Shown here piece after piece: positions 43,371 to 51,490 of a DNA stretch of 64,000 nucleotides. The notes under the pieces were generated by a model. The model was not told where the DNA came from. It did not search any database and was given only the letters and a program-made list of their open reading frames with translations. The stretch is taken from positions 49,733 to 113,732 of the forward strand of contig PAQL01000008.1 in assembly GCA_002709295.1 (NCBI GenBank), read 5' to 3'. Source of the stretch: Phycisphaerae bacterium (GTDB lineage: Bacteria > Planctomycetota > Phycisphaerae > Phycisphaerales > SM1A02). The position numbers were made by a program, and so were the translations under genes. Within the stretch, counting starts at the first letter, position 1, and each line of letters opens with the position of its first letter.

Positions 43371-44600
43371 ATGGCCACCAAGAAGACGGCATCCAAGAAG
43401 AAGAAGAAGAAGAAGGTCTCGGCATCCGGTTCGACCAAGAAGTCGCCGCTTCGCCGCAAGCGGACAAGGTCCTCCACCGCGTCCTCCGCGGAGGCGCCCA
43501 GCAAGGCGGAGCAGGATGCAAGGACCGTCAGGAGCATCGAGGGTCTCGCGGACGGTGTCGTCCGGCAGAGCCTCGGCCATCGGGATCCGTCGTTCGATGT
43601 TCCGACCCGATCCCGCTCGAACGTCCATTTCGACAAGAAGGCCCGGGTGCTCCGGATGGGCGATGCCGCCCAGCAGCGGCTGCTCTTCAACCTCGGACAG
43701 GCCAAGAAGTTCATGCAGACCATCCTCGTCGCCGACGGGTGTCGGGATCTGGTCCGGGCCGGCAAGACGCTGAGCCTTCGAGGCATGTATTACAAGAGCC
43801 TGCACACCATCGAGGGCACCAAGGAGAAGACCTTCGAGGGTCAGGAGGAGTCAGATGCCGTCCTCGAGGACCTCGAGGTCACCCTGGACGCGCTGCGTGA
43901 GAACCTGCATGTCTTCGCCAAGAAGCGGGGCACCATGGTCGGAAACATCACCGTCTTCGACAATGGTGACGAGATCGACTGCCGCCGGATGGGGACGGGG
44001 GGGTACGCGATCCCCTCGATATGCGAGCCCAGTGTGATCCAGTTCGGAAAGTGCGACGCCGATTTCGTGCTGCATGTCGAGAAGGACACGGTCTGGAGCC
44101 GTTTCAACGAGGACCGCTTCTGGGAGAAGCACAACTGCATCCTCACCGAGGGGTCCGGCCAGCCTCCGCGCGGCGTCCGACGACTGCTGCACCGATTGAA
44201 CTCCGAGCTCGGTCTTCCGGTGATCTGCCTTCTGGACTGCGACCCCTGGGGGCACTACATCTACAGCGTGATCAAGCAGGGGTCGATCAACCTTGCCTAC
44301 GAGAGCGGTCGGATGGCGATCCCCGACGCCCGGTTCCTCGGGATCAGGTCGGACGACTTCAATCGATGCGGTCTGAGCAACGACGTCAAGATCGAGCTTG
44401 ATGACCGGGACCGCAAGCGTGCGAGGGAGATCGCGGAATATCCCTGGTTCGCCGATCGCAAGCACTGGCAGAAGGAGATCAAGCAGATGCTCTCCAACGG
44501 CTTCAAGATGGAGGTCGAGTCCCTGATCACCAAGGACATCTCCTACGTGACCGAGACCTACGTCCCGGAGCGGCTGGCCGCGAAGGACTGGATCGACTGA
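43371..44600 (+). CDS. top6A: DNA topoisomerase VI subunit A with lysine-rich N-terminal tail
   Basis: The DNA-cleaving subunit (Spo11 relative), 409 residues, starting 17 bases after top6B. Catalytic Tyr is in SLRGMYYKSL (residues 135-144, most likely Tyr141). The Toprim metal residues are Glu237 in HVEKD and Asp289/Asp291 in LLDCDPWGHYIY, where the usual DGDPxG reads DCDPWG. The first 45 residues are Lys/Ser/Arg-rich (MATKKTASKKKKKKKVSA) and are not part of the family fold. Such tails resemble nucleic-acid-binding extensions. Both key catalytic sets are complete, so the enzyme is probably active. Confidence 0.94.
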   Translation: MATKKTASKKKKKKKVSASGSTKKSPLRRKRTRSSTASSAEAPSKAEQDARTVRSIEGLADGVVRQSLGHRDPSFDVPTRSRSNVHFDKKARVLRMGDAAQQRLLFNLGQAKKFMQTILVADGCRDLVRAGKTLSLRGMYYKSLHTIEGTKEKTFEGQEESDAVLEDLEVTLDALRENLHVFAKKRGTMVGNITVFDNGDEIDCRRMGTGGYAIPSICEPSVIQFGKCDADFVLHVEKDTVWSRFNEDRFWEKHNCILTEGSGQPPRGVRRLLHRLNSELGLPVICLLDCDPWGHYIYSVIKQGSINLAYESGRMAIPDARFLGIRSDDFNRCGLSNDVKIELDDRDRKRAREIAEYPWFADRKHWQKEIKQMLSNGFKMEVESLITKDISYVTETYVPERLAAKDWID

Positions 44601-45491
44601 TCAGGAGCTCGGAACCGGCGATTCATCGGAATCCCCCTCCTCGTTCGCCCGGTCCGACGGCAGGACCACCACGAAATCACTGCCTCGCCCCTCGAGGACC
44701 TCGAGTTCGATCCTTCCTCCGTGCTCCTCGACGATCCTCCGCGCGGTCGGCAGGCCCAGGCCGGTTCCCCCGGTGGTGCTCGAGACGTAGGGATGGAAGA
44801 TCTTCTCCCGATCCTCGGTCGGCACTCCGGGGCCGGAATCGATCACGTGGATGGCGACCGAGTCCTCCGAGGTGTTCAGTCGAACCAGCAGCTCCCGGGG
44901 TCGATCGGGGGGGTTCGACTCCATGGCGTGGACGGCGTTGATCATCAGATTGAGCAGGGCCTGCTTGAGCAGGGCCGCATCGATCGCGACCTGGATCTCC
45001 CGGGGAGGAAGATCGGCTCTCAGGACCACCCCGGCGGCGTCGGCCTGCGGATGAAAGAAGTCGACGAGATCCTCGACCACGTTGCGGAGATCCCGGGGCT
45101 CCTGATCCAGTCTCACCCGCCCGGCGAACTGCAGGAAGTCGGTGAGGATCGTTCGAAGTCTCTCGGCCTCGCGAACCAGGGCCTCGGAACGGCGGACCAC
45201 CGATTCCTTCTCGTCCTCGGGGGCCTCGAGCTCCCGCATCGCCTCTTCGACCAGCTGTGCGTTGAGCACGACCGAGGAGAGTGGGTTCTTGATCTCATGG
45301 GCCAGTCCGCTGGTCAGCGAACCGAGCTCCGCCAGTCGCTCGGCGTCGGCGGCCCGTCGTTCCGCCTCGCGGACGCGGGCCTCGCGCTTGCGCTGGGACT
45401 GGAAGGTGATGAGGAGACTGACCGCGATCCCGAACAGACCCAGAGCCAGCCCAGTCGTGATGTCAGCGGAAAGGACTGACCAGATCAACAT
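44601..45491 (-). CDS. Membrane-anchored sensor histidine kinase
   Basis: A 296-residue kinase with one N-terminal hydrophobic segment (residues 8-30) and a short coiled coil. The H box is AHEIKNPLSS (His65). The C-terminal HATPase domain has the N box NLMINAVHAM, G1 VIDSGPGVP, an F box and the GGTGLGLPTARRIVEEHGG G2 box. It lacks any periplasmic sensor domain. Its stop codon abuts that of top6A (44600/44601). No response regulator is adjacent, so it is an orphan kinase; the signal is unknown. Confidence 0.92.
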   Translation of the reverse strand: MLIWSVLSADITTGLALGLFGIAVSLLITFQSQRKREARVREAERRAADAERLAELGSLTSGLAHEIKNPLSSVVLNAQLVEEAMRELEAPEDEKESVVRRSEALVREAERLRTILTDFLQFAGRVRLDQEPRDLRNVVEDLVDFFHPQADAAGVVLRADLPPREIQVAIDAALLKQALLNLMINAVHAMESNPPDRPRELLVRLNTSEDSVAIHVIDSGPGVPTEDREKIFHPYVSSTTGGTGLGLPTARRIVEEHGGRIELEVLEGRGSDFVVVLPSDRANEEGDSDESPVPSS

Positions 45492-45540
45492 GGGTTCATC
45501 GGTTCAGTGATCGGAGTTCGGTCGGAAGGCGACCCGCCGG

Positions 45541-45837
45541 TCAGGAGCTGGTGTCGGCCGGCTCCGGCGTCTGGGGCTTGGTCTCGGTGGCGGTGGAGGT
45601 CTTCTGGCGTTCGTGCAGAGATCTCGCCCGGGTGGCGGACCACCCCTTGTCGCCATCGTTGGCGTCGTAGACGATTCTTTCACCGTCCCGGAAAGTTCTG
45701 AAGCCCTCATCCTGCTCGATCACGGAGAAATGGACGAAGATGTCCTGGCCCTCCGGGCCGATGATGAAGCCGTAACCTTTACGGGGATCGAACCACTTGA
45801 TCTCCCCCTCGATCTCGACAAGACTTGATTCAGGCAT
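45541..45837 (-). CDS. csp: Cold-shock domain protein
   Basis: A 98-residue protein with a single S1-like cold-shock domain: GEIKWFDPRKGYGFI (RNP1, residues 11-25) and DIFVHFSVIE (RNP2, about 32-41). It binds single-stranded RNA or DNA. The family length is about 65-70, and here a disordered Thr/Glu/Pro-rich tail of about 25 residues is added. A 389-base non-coding region lies upstream, consistent with a long leader as in many csp genes. It is a separate unit, 49 bases before the histidine-kinase start in the same direction. Confidence 0.9.
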   Translation of the reverse strand: MPESSLVEIEGEIKWFDPRKGYGFIIGPEGQDIFVHFSVIEQDEGFRTFRDGERIVYDANDGDKGWSATRARSLHERQKTSTATETKPQTPEPADTSS

Positions 45838-46226
45838 GTCTGAGATTAGCTCCGGGGTGCGGCCTGACGGCCTGATCCTTCGAACTGGCCCGAGGTTTCC
45901 TCAGGCCTCGCCGATCGAAGTGATCGGCACGGCGACGACCGTGTTCGACGCCTCAATTGAAAAGGGGCAGGGTCCCCGGCAGCCGTCCTTTCTCAGGACT
46001 TCTGCCGATCGCAGACTCCACCCCAGTCTCAATGATTGTCGATGCGGGACTCGTCTTTCGCAACCCTTCAAGGGGAACAATTCCCGGAAGGGGCTCAGGT
46101 CTAGGCGCAAGATCAACGCGAAACGCCATTTACGAGCTTTCGACAGGATGTGCCCCGAAAGCAGACGCCCCCCTCGGAACGGCTGGTTCCGAGAGGGGCG
46201 GGGGTCCTTGAAGGGGATTATCGGGG
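45838..46226. other. 389-base non-coding region between csp and pnp
   Basis: No supported protein gene. It contains the putative pnp terminator (46167-46199) and the leader region of csp. A 7-bp stem-loop (GCCGATC with GATCGGC, loop 5, at 45910-45928) lies about 70 bases upstream of csp on the minus strand and may be part of its 5' untranslated region. I see no tRNA or known regulatory RNA. Confidence 0.5.
46167..46199 (-). terminator. Hairpin downstream of pnp
   Basis: A stem CTCGGAAC/GTTCCGAG with a 5-base loop (GGCTG), extended by CCCC/GGGG on its outer side around one bulge, 28 bases after the pnp stop. The following minus-strand bases (GTCTGCTTTC) are only modestly T-rich. Confidence 0.55.
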
Positions 46227-48449
46227 TCAGTCGTCGTTGTTGCGACGCCGGCCGCGACCACCGCCACCACGAGAGTGGCCGGCGGGTTCGCCTTCTTCGC
46301 CACCTTCGCCATCGGCCGGGGGCTCGATGAGGGCGCGACGGGAAAGCTTGATCCTTCCGGTGTCGTCGACGTTGATGACCTTGACCTTCACGGTGTCACC
46401 GATCGAGACGATGTCGCCGACCGACTTCACGTAGCCATGATCGAGTTCGGAGATGTGGCACATGCCGTCGGTGCCGGGAGCAAGTTCGATGAAGGCACCG
46501 AAGTCCTTGACCGAGACGACCTTGCCGTCGTAGATGGTGCCGACGCGGATCTCCGCACCCAGTGCCTCGACCTCGGCCTTGCACTGCTCGCCCATCTCGC
46601 CGTCGGTCGAACCGATGAGGACGGTGCCGTCCTCCTCGACGTCGATGGAGCAGCCGGTCCGCTCCTGGATGCCGCGGATGGTCTTGCCGCCGGGGCCGAT
46701 GAGCTTGCCGATCTTGTCGGGATCGATCTTGACGGTGATGATCCGCGGGGCGTACTTGGAGATGTCCTCCCGGGGAGCCGCGAGGACCGATTCCATCTGC
46801 TCGATGATCTGCAGTCGACCTTCCCTGGCCTGGGCGAAGATCGTCTCGATCTCGTCCACGCCGAGGCCGAGGGCCTTGAGGTCGAGCTGGATGCCGGTGA
46901 TGCCTTCACGGGTGCCGGAGACCTTGAAGTCCATCTCGCCGAAGAAGTCCTCTTCGCCGAGGATGTCGGTGACGTGGGTGACCTTGCCGTCGGCGGAGGT
47001 GAATCGACCGACCGAGATGCCGGCACAGGTGTTCCGGATCGGGACACCCGCATCCATCAGGGCGAGGCAGCCACCGCAGACCGAAGCCATGCTCGAGGAG
47101 CCGTTGGACTCGGTGATGTCGCTGACAAGGCGGATGGTGTAGGGGAAGTCCTCGGTGCTGGGGATGATGCCCAGGAGCGAACGCTCCGCGAGGGCTCCGT
47201 GACCCACCTCACGACGACCGGGACCCATGATCCTGCCGGCTTCGCCGACGCAGAACGGGGGGAAGTTGTAGTGCAGGTAGAACTTCTTGGCGTACTCGGG
47301 AAGGAGTCCGTCGACGATCTGCTCGGCCTTGTTGGTGCCGAGAGCACAGGTCACGAGGGACTGGGTCTCGCCACGCTGGAAGAAGGCGGAGCCATGGGTG
47401 CGGGCGAAGATGCCCGGTTCCATCTCGATCGGGCGGATCTCCTTCAGGCCGCGGCCGTCGGCACGGATGCCCTGCTCGGCCACGAGCATGTGGGTGACCT
47501 TCTTCTCGAGGGTCCGGAACGCGTCCTTGGCCTGTCCTCGACGTTCCTCGGCGGCCTTGTACTCGGCATAGGGAGCGTCCTGAGGCAGGGCGAAGCAGTC
47601 GTGAAGGACCTCTTCGCGAAGTTCGCCGACCGCGTCGTTCCGCTCCTTCTTGCCGTGGATCTTGCGGGCTTCGACGAGCCGGTCGTACACCTTGTCCTTG
47701 ACGGTCTGCATGACGTCGTCGGGCGGCAGGTGCAGGGTTCCGGCGTCGGCTTCGGGGGCGCCGCTCTTCTCACGAAGCTCGAGCACCAGTTCGATGATGG
47801 GCTTGATGCCCTCCTCGAGTCCGAAACGGATGGCATCGAGGACGACCTCGTCCTCGACCTCGGCGGCACCGACCTCGATCATGTTGATGCCGTTGGGGTG
47901 ACCCGAGAGCACCAGGTCGAGGTCGGAGTACTCCATCTGGGCGACGGTCGGGTTGAGGACGAAGGTCTCGCCGTCGTCGGTCATGATCCGGCCGACCCGG
48001 ACGGTGGCGACGGGGCCCATGAAGGGGGCGTCCGTGAGGCAGACCGCGGCCGAACCCGCGGTGCAGGCGAGCACGTCGGTGTCGTTCTGCCCGTCATGGC
48101 TCATGACCCACGCCTGGATCTGAATCTCGTCGATGAAGCCGTCGGGGAAGAGGGGGCGGATGGGACGGTCCATCATCCGCATGGTGAGGACTTCCTTCTC
48201 GTTGGGAGCGCCTTCTCGCTTGCGGAAGCCGCCGGGGAACTTGCCCGCCGCGGTGAGCTTCTCGCGATAATCGCACTGGAGAGGGAAGAAGTCGATGCCC
48301 GGACGGGGGTTGGACCTGACGCAGGTCGCCATGACGGTGGAGTCCGCGTAGCTGGCGATGACCGCGCCCGAGGCGAGCTTGGCGACGCGACCGGTCTCGA
48401 GTCGCATGATGCGACCGCCGATCTCTCGTTCAACAATGGTGACTGGCAT
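46227..48449 (-). CDS. pnp: Polynucleotide phosphorylase
   Basis: PNPase is the phosphorolytic 3'-5' exoribonuclease of the degradosome. The 740-residue protein has the first RNase PH domain (FFPLQCDYREKLTAAGKFPG, then KEVLTMRMMDRPIRPLFP). The helical middle and second PH domain follow, with ETQSLVTCALGT, MGPGRREVGHGALAERSL and GSSSMASVCGG. A KH domain (KIGKLIGPGGKTIRGI) and an S1 domain (GKVVSVKDFGAFIEL) come next. The C-terminus is a Gly/Arg tail ending RRRNNDD. Start codon ATG at 48449 is standard. It sits 161 bases after rpsO in the conserved rpsO-pnp pair. Confidence 0.97.
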   Translation of the reverse strand: MPVTIVEREIGGRIMRLETGRVAKLASGAVIASYADSTVMATCVRSNPRPGIDFFPLQCDYREKLTAAGKFPGGFRKREGAPNEKEVLTMRMMDRPIRPLFPDGFIDEIQIQAWVMSHDGQNDTDVLACTAGSAAVCLTDAPFMGPVATVRVGRIMTDDGETFVLNPTVAQMEYSDLDLVLSGHPNGINMIEVGAAEVEDEVVLDAIRFGLEEGIKPIIELVLELREKSGAPEADAGTLHLPPDDVMQTVKDKVYDRLVEARKIHGKKERNDAVGELREEVLHDCFALPQDAPYAEYKAAEERRGQAKDAFRTLEKKVTHMLVAEQGIRADGRGLKEIRPIEMEPGIFARTHGSAFFQRGETQSLVTCALGTNKAEQIVDGLLPEYAKKFYLHYNFPPFCVGEAGRIMGPGRREVGHGALAERSLLGIIPSTEDFPYTIRLVSDITESNGSSSMASVCGGCLALMDAGVPIRNTCAGISVGRFTSADGKVTHVTDILGEEDFFGEMDFKVSGTREGITGIQLDLKALGLGVDEIETIFAQAREGRLQIIEQMESVLAAPREDISKYAPRIITVKIDPDKIGKLIGPGGKTIRGIQERTGCSIDVEEDGTVLIGSTDGEMGEQCKAEVEALGAEIRVGTIYDGKVVSVKDFGAFIELAPGTDGMCHISELDHGYVKSVGDIVSIGDTVKVKVINVDDTGRIKLSRRALIEPPADGEGGEEGEPAGHSRGGGGRGRRRNNDD

Positions 48450-48610
48450 GATTGCTGCCTTCCTTGAGGTGGGTGGACCGCGCGGATCTCGATCCGGCGG
48501 GCCATTGAGTGGTACGGCCGCACCATGGGAGGCAGAGGACGGCGGACAGACCGGGGGCGTGGGCTGTCCACCGTCGACTGCCGCCGGAGCGACCGTCGTG
48601 GTGATTCGAC

Positions 48611-48880
48611 CTACTTGCGGAGGCCGAGCTTCTGAATGGTGCTGAAGTACTTCTCGCGGTTGGTCCGCTGGAGATAGCGGAGGAGCCGGTTGCGACGGCT
48701 GACCATGGCGAGAAGGCCTCGACGCGACGAGTGGTCGTGTCGATGATCCTCGAAGTGCGACTGAAGGGCCTTGATGCGGTCGGTGAGGACGGCGATCTGA
48801 ACCTCAGGGGAGCCGGAGTCGCCTTCGTGGCGCCCGTGTTCACCCTTGAGTTCGGCCTTGCGTGCGAGGGAGATGCTCAT
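48611..48880 (-). CDS. rpsO: 30S ribosomal protein S15
   Basis: S15 binds 16S rRNA early in small-subunit assembly. The 89-residue length is exact for the family. Recognised segments are GSPEVQIAVLTDRI, LQSHFEDHRHDHSSRRGLLAMVSRR and LLRYLQRTNREKY. The ATG at 48880 was chosen for the family length. It is followed by pnp, the usual bacterial arrangement. A GGACAG/CTGTCC stem in the intergenic region (about 48543-48568) could be an RNA-processing site. Confidence 0.97.
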   Translation of the reverse strand: MSISLARKAELKGEHGRHEGDSGSPEVQIAVLTDRIKALQSHFEDHRHDHSSRRGLLAMVSRRNRLLRYLQRTNREKYFSTIQKLGLRK

Positions 48881-48953
48881 GAGCTGGATGCTTCCTGGGA
48901 GGCGGTGGTCTGACCGCCGGGTCGTTCGTATGCTCGAAATCTGAGAATCGAGA

Positions 48954-48982
48954 AGTGTAGCGAACCCCTCGCAAGGCCTCAA
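48954..48982 (-). promoter_or_regulatory. Sigma-70-type promoter of rpsO-pnp
   Basis: On the minus strand TTGAGG (48977-48982) is separated by exactly 17 bases from TACACT (48954-48959). The hexamers match the -35 and -10 consensus at four of six positions each. The expected start near 48947 gives a leader of about 67 nt before rpsO, long enough for S15-type autoregulation. Confidence 0.6.
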
Positions 48983-49086
48983 GGGGCCTTTTCCTGCCCA
49001 TCACTTCCCGGACCCGCCCGGTATTCTCCCGGAAACCCGCCCATCCGGGCCCTCGACCTCCTTCAGCCCCGGAGAACCTCTCCTCC

Positions 49087-50718
49087 ATGCCCGCAGACGA
49101 CCTTCTGGCCGCGATCAAGGATTTCAAGGCCACCCAGGCCACCATCCGCCAGGGGGGTGGCCCGAAGGGGGTCGACCGTCAGCACCGACATGGGCGGCTG
49201 ACCGCCCGGGAGCGTATCGAGCGACTTCTGGACCCGGGGGCGGCTCGCTTCGAGTGCGGCCTCTTCGCCGCTCATGGCATGTACGAGGAGTATGGGGGGG
49301 CCCCCTCGGCCGGAGTGGTGACCGAGATCGGTCAGATCGGCGGCCGACCCTCCATGGTCATCGCCAACGACGCCACCGTGAAGGCAGGCGCCTTCTTCCC
49401 CATGACCTGCAAGAAGATCATCCGCGCCCAGGTCATCGCGGAACAGGCAAGACTGCCTCTGGTCTATCTCGTCGATTCCGCCGGTGTCTTCCTGCCCCTG
49501 CAGGAGGACGTCTTCCCCGACACCGACGACTTCGGCCGGATCTTCCGCAACAACGCGGTGTTGAGCGCGAAGGGCATCCCTCAGCTGGCGGCGATCATGG
49601 GGAACTGCGTCGCGGGAGGCGGCTATCTCCCGGTGCTCTGCGACACGCTACTGATGACCGAAGGCTCGGGCCTCTATCTCGCGGGCCCGGCTCTCGTGAA
49701 GGCCGCGATCGGTCAGGAGGTCGACGACGAGACGCTCGGCGGCGCATCCATGCATGCGGAGATCTCCGGAACCATCGACTTTCACGAATCGGACGACGAG
49801 GCGTGCCTCGAGCGGGTCCGTCGTCTGATGCTCGACTGCATGGCGGCACGGACGCGTCCGGAGCCTCCGTTCGCGGCGAGTGAACCGGGACGATCCGCAT
49901 CCGAGATCCCCGAGGTCTTCAGGCCCGAGCCCGGCGCCCAGTACGACATGAGGGATCTGCTGGCCTGCGTCGTGGACGAGGGTTCGGTCGACGAGTACAA
50001 GGCGGACTACGGTCGTTCACTCGTCTGCAGCTACGCCCGGATCGGAGGCTGGCCCTGCGGAATCGTCGCGAATCAGAGGTGCATGACCCGGCGGAGGATG
50101 CCCGGCGGCAAGGAGGGCCCCTCCGAAGCGGTCAACATGCCCGCCGTCATCTACGACGACGCCGCGGAGAAGACGGCGCGGTTCATCATGGACTGCAACC
50201 AGAAGCGGATCCCTCTGGTCTTCGTCCACGACACCACTGGCTTCATGGTCGGTCGGGACAGCGAGCAGGGGGGCATCATCCGTGCGGGGGCGAAGATGGT
50301 GAACGCCATGAGCAACTGCGTGGTCCCCAAGATCTCCCTGCTCGTGAATGCGAGCTATGGAGCAGGGAACTACGCGATGTGCGGTCGGGCATTCGACCCG
50401 TTCCTGACCCTCGCCTGGCCCGAGGCCCGCTGTGCGGTGATGGGCGCCGCCCAGGCCGCGAACGTGCTGCTTCAGATCGATCTCGCGGCTCGCAAGCGTC
50501 GTGGCGAAGAGATCGACGACGAGACCAGGAAGCAGCTTCTGGCCGCGATCACCGCGAGCTACACCGAGCAGCAGGACGTTCTCTACGGAGCGGCCCGTGG
50601 CTGGGTCGATCGGATGATCGATCCTCTCGAGACCCGCAGTGAACTCACCGAGGCGCTCATGCTCGCCTCGGGAGTCGATTCCAGCATGCCGTTCAGGACG
50701 GGCGTGCTTCAGACCTGA
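49087..50718 (+). CDS. Acyl-CoA carboxylase carboxyltransferase subunit (methylcrotonyl-CoA carboxylase beta type)
   Basis: The 543-residue biotin-dependent carboxyltransferase transfers carboxyl from biotin to an acyl-CoA. It has two crotonase-like halves. The N-terminal one has HRHGRLTARERIERLLDPG, FFPMTCKKIIRAQ and YLVDSAGVFLPLQ. The C-terminal one has CGIVANQ, RIPLVFVHDTTGFMVG and GAGNYAMCGRAFDP, followed by the AVMGAAQAANVL helix. These match methylcrotonyl-CoA carboxylase beta (leucine breakdown) better than propionyl-CoA carboxylase, but the substrate is not proven. The biotin carboxylase partner is not in the window. A TATTCT -10-like element is at 49022-49027. Confidence 0.9.
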   Translation: MPADDLLAAIKDFKATQATIRQGGGPKGVDRQHRHGRLTARERIERLLDPGAARFECGLFAAHGMYEEYGGAPSAGVVTEIGQIGGRPSMVIANDATVKAGAFFPMTCKKIIRAQVIAEQARLPLVYLVDSAGVFLPLQEDVFPDTDDFGRIFRNNAVLSAKGIPQLAAIMGNCVAGGGYLPVLCDTLLMTEGSGLYLAGPALVKAAIGQEVDDETLGGASMHAEISGTIDFHESDDEACLERVRRLMLDCMAARTRPEPPFAASEPGRSASEIPEVFRPEPGAQYDMRDLLACVVDEGSVDEYKADYGRSLVCSYARIGGWPCGIVANQRCMTRRRMPGGKEGPSEAVNMPAVIYDDAAEKTARFIMDCNQKRIPLVFVHDTTGFMVGRDSEQGGIIRAGAKMVNAMSNCVVPKISLLVNASYGAGNYAMCGRAFDPFLTLAWPEARCAVMGAAQAANVLLQIDLAARKRRGEEIDDETRKQLLAAITASYTEQQDVLYGAARGWVDRMIDPLETRSELTEALMLASGVDSSMPFRTGVLQT

Positions 50719-50869
50719 GGCCCTCGAGGCGTCTTCGACGCGACACGGGATGCCATCGGGAATCCGGGAGACCGGAAGGATGCCTCGCCGGTCAAGGCGT
50801 ACCATGGCGGTCGAGGGAATCCGATGACGGATCGGCCCATTCTCGACCGTCCACCCATGGAGAACGCCC

Positions 50870-51490
50870 GTGCCCGAGGTCCTGCTCGCCACTGGAAATC
50901 CGCACAAGCTCGAGGAGGTCCGGGCCGTGCTCGAGCCGATCGGCTGGCGGGTCCTCGGAATCGACGATCTCGATGGACCCTCGCCTCCAGAGCCGGTGGA
51001 GGACGCCGACACCTTCGAGGGGAACGCCCGCATCAAGGCGGTGGCCTATGCTCGGGCGACCGGACGCATGGCCCTCGCCGACGACAGCGGTCTCGAGGTG
51101 GATGCCCTGGGAGGGGCTCCGGGAGTCCTCAGTGCCCGGTTCTCGGGTGTCGACGGTGACCGGGAGACCCGGGATCGTGCGAACAACCGCTTGCTCGTGG
51201 AGCGACTCTCCGGGACCACCGAGGCGGAACGATCGGCCCGATTCGTCTGCTGCATGTGTCTGGCGACTCCCGAAGGGGAGGTCCTCGCGGAGACCCGCGG
51301 CACCTTCGACGGGCGGATCGTGCTCGAACCACGGGGCGTGAACGGGTTCGGATACGACCCGCATCTGCTCCTTCCCGACGAGGGGCGCACGAGTGCGGAG
51401 CTTGCTCCCGAGGAGAAGAACGCGCGAAGTCACCGGGGAGCGGCGACTCGCGCCATGGCGAAGGCGATGGCGGACCTGGAGCCTGCTTGA
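50870..51490 (+). CDS. rdgB: Non-canonical purine NTP pyrophosphatase (RdgB/HAM1)
   Basis: House-cleaning enzyme that hydrolyses dITP/XTP to monophosphates. The 206-residue protein has the family motifs LLATGNPHKLEEVRAVL at the start, DTFEGNARIKAVAYA, ADDSGLEVDALGGAPGVLSARF and NGFGYDPHLLLPD near the end, with SHRGAAT last. It uses a GTG start at 50870. Its stop and the next start share a base (TGATG at 51488-51492), so the two genes are coupled. Confidence 0.95.
   Translation: MPEVLLATGNPHKLEEVRAVLEPIGWRVLGIDDLDGPSPPEPVEDADTFEGNARIKAVAYARATGRMALADDSGLEVDALGGAPGVLSARFSGVDGDRETRDRANNRLLVERLSGTTEAERSARFVCCMCLATPEGEVLAETRGTFDGRIVLEPRGVNGFGYDPHLLLPDEGRTSAELAPEEKNARSHRGAATRAMAKAMADLEPA

Noticed and set aside
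45797-46330. A 177-codon plus-strand frame between csp and pnp
   Set aside because: It begins inside csp and ends inside pnp on the opposite strand, with no recognisable product.
46275-48467. A 730-codon open frame antisense to pnp
   Set aside because: The sense frame is a fully conserved polynucleotide phosphorylase; the antisense frame is an artefact of GC-rich codons.
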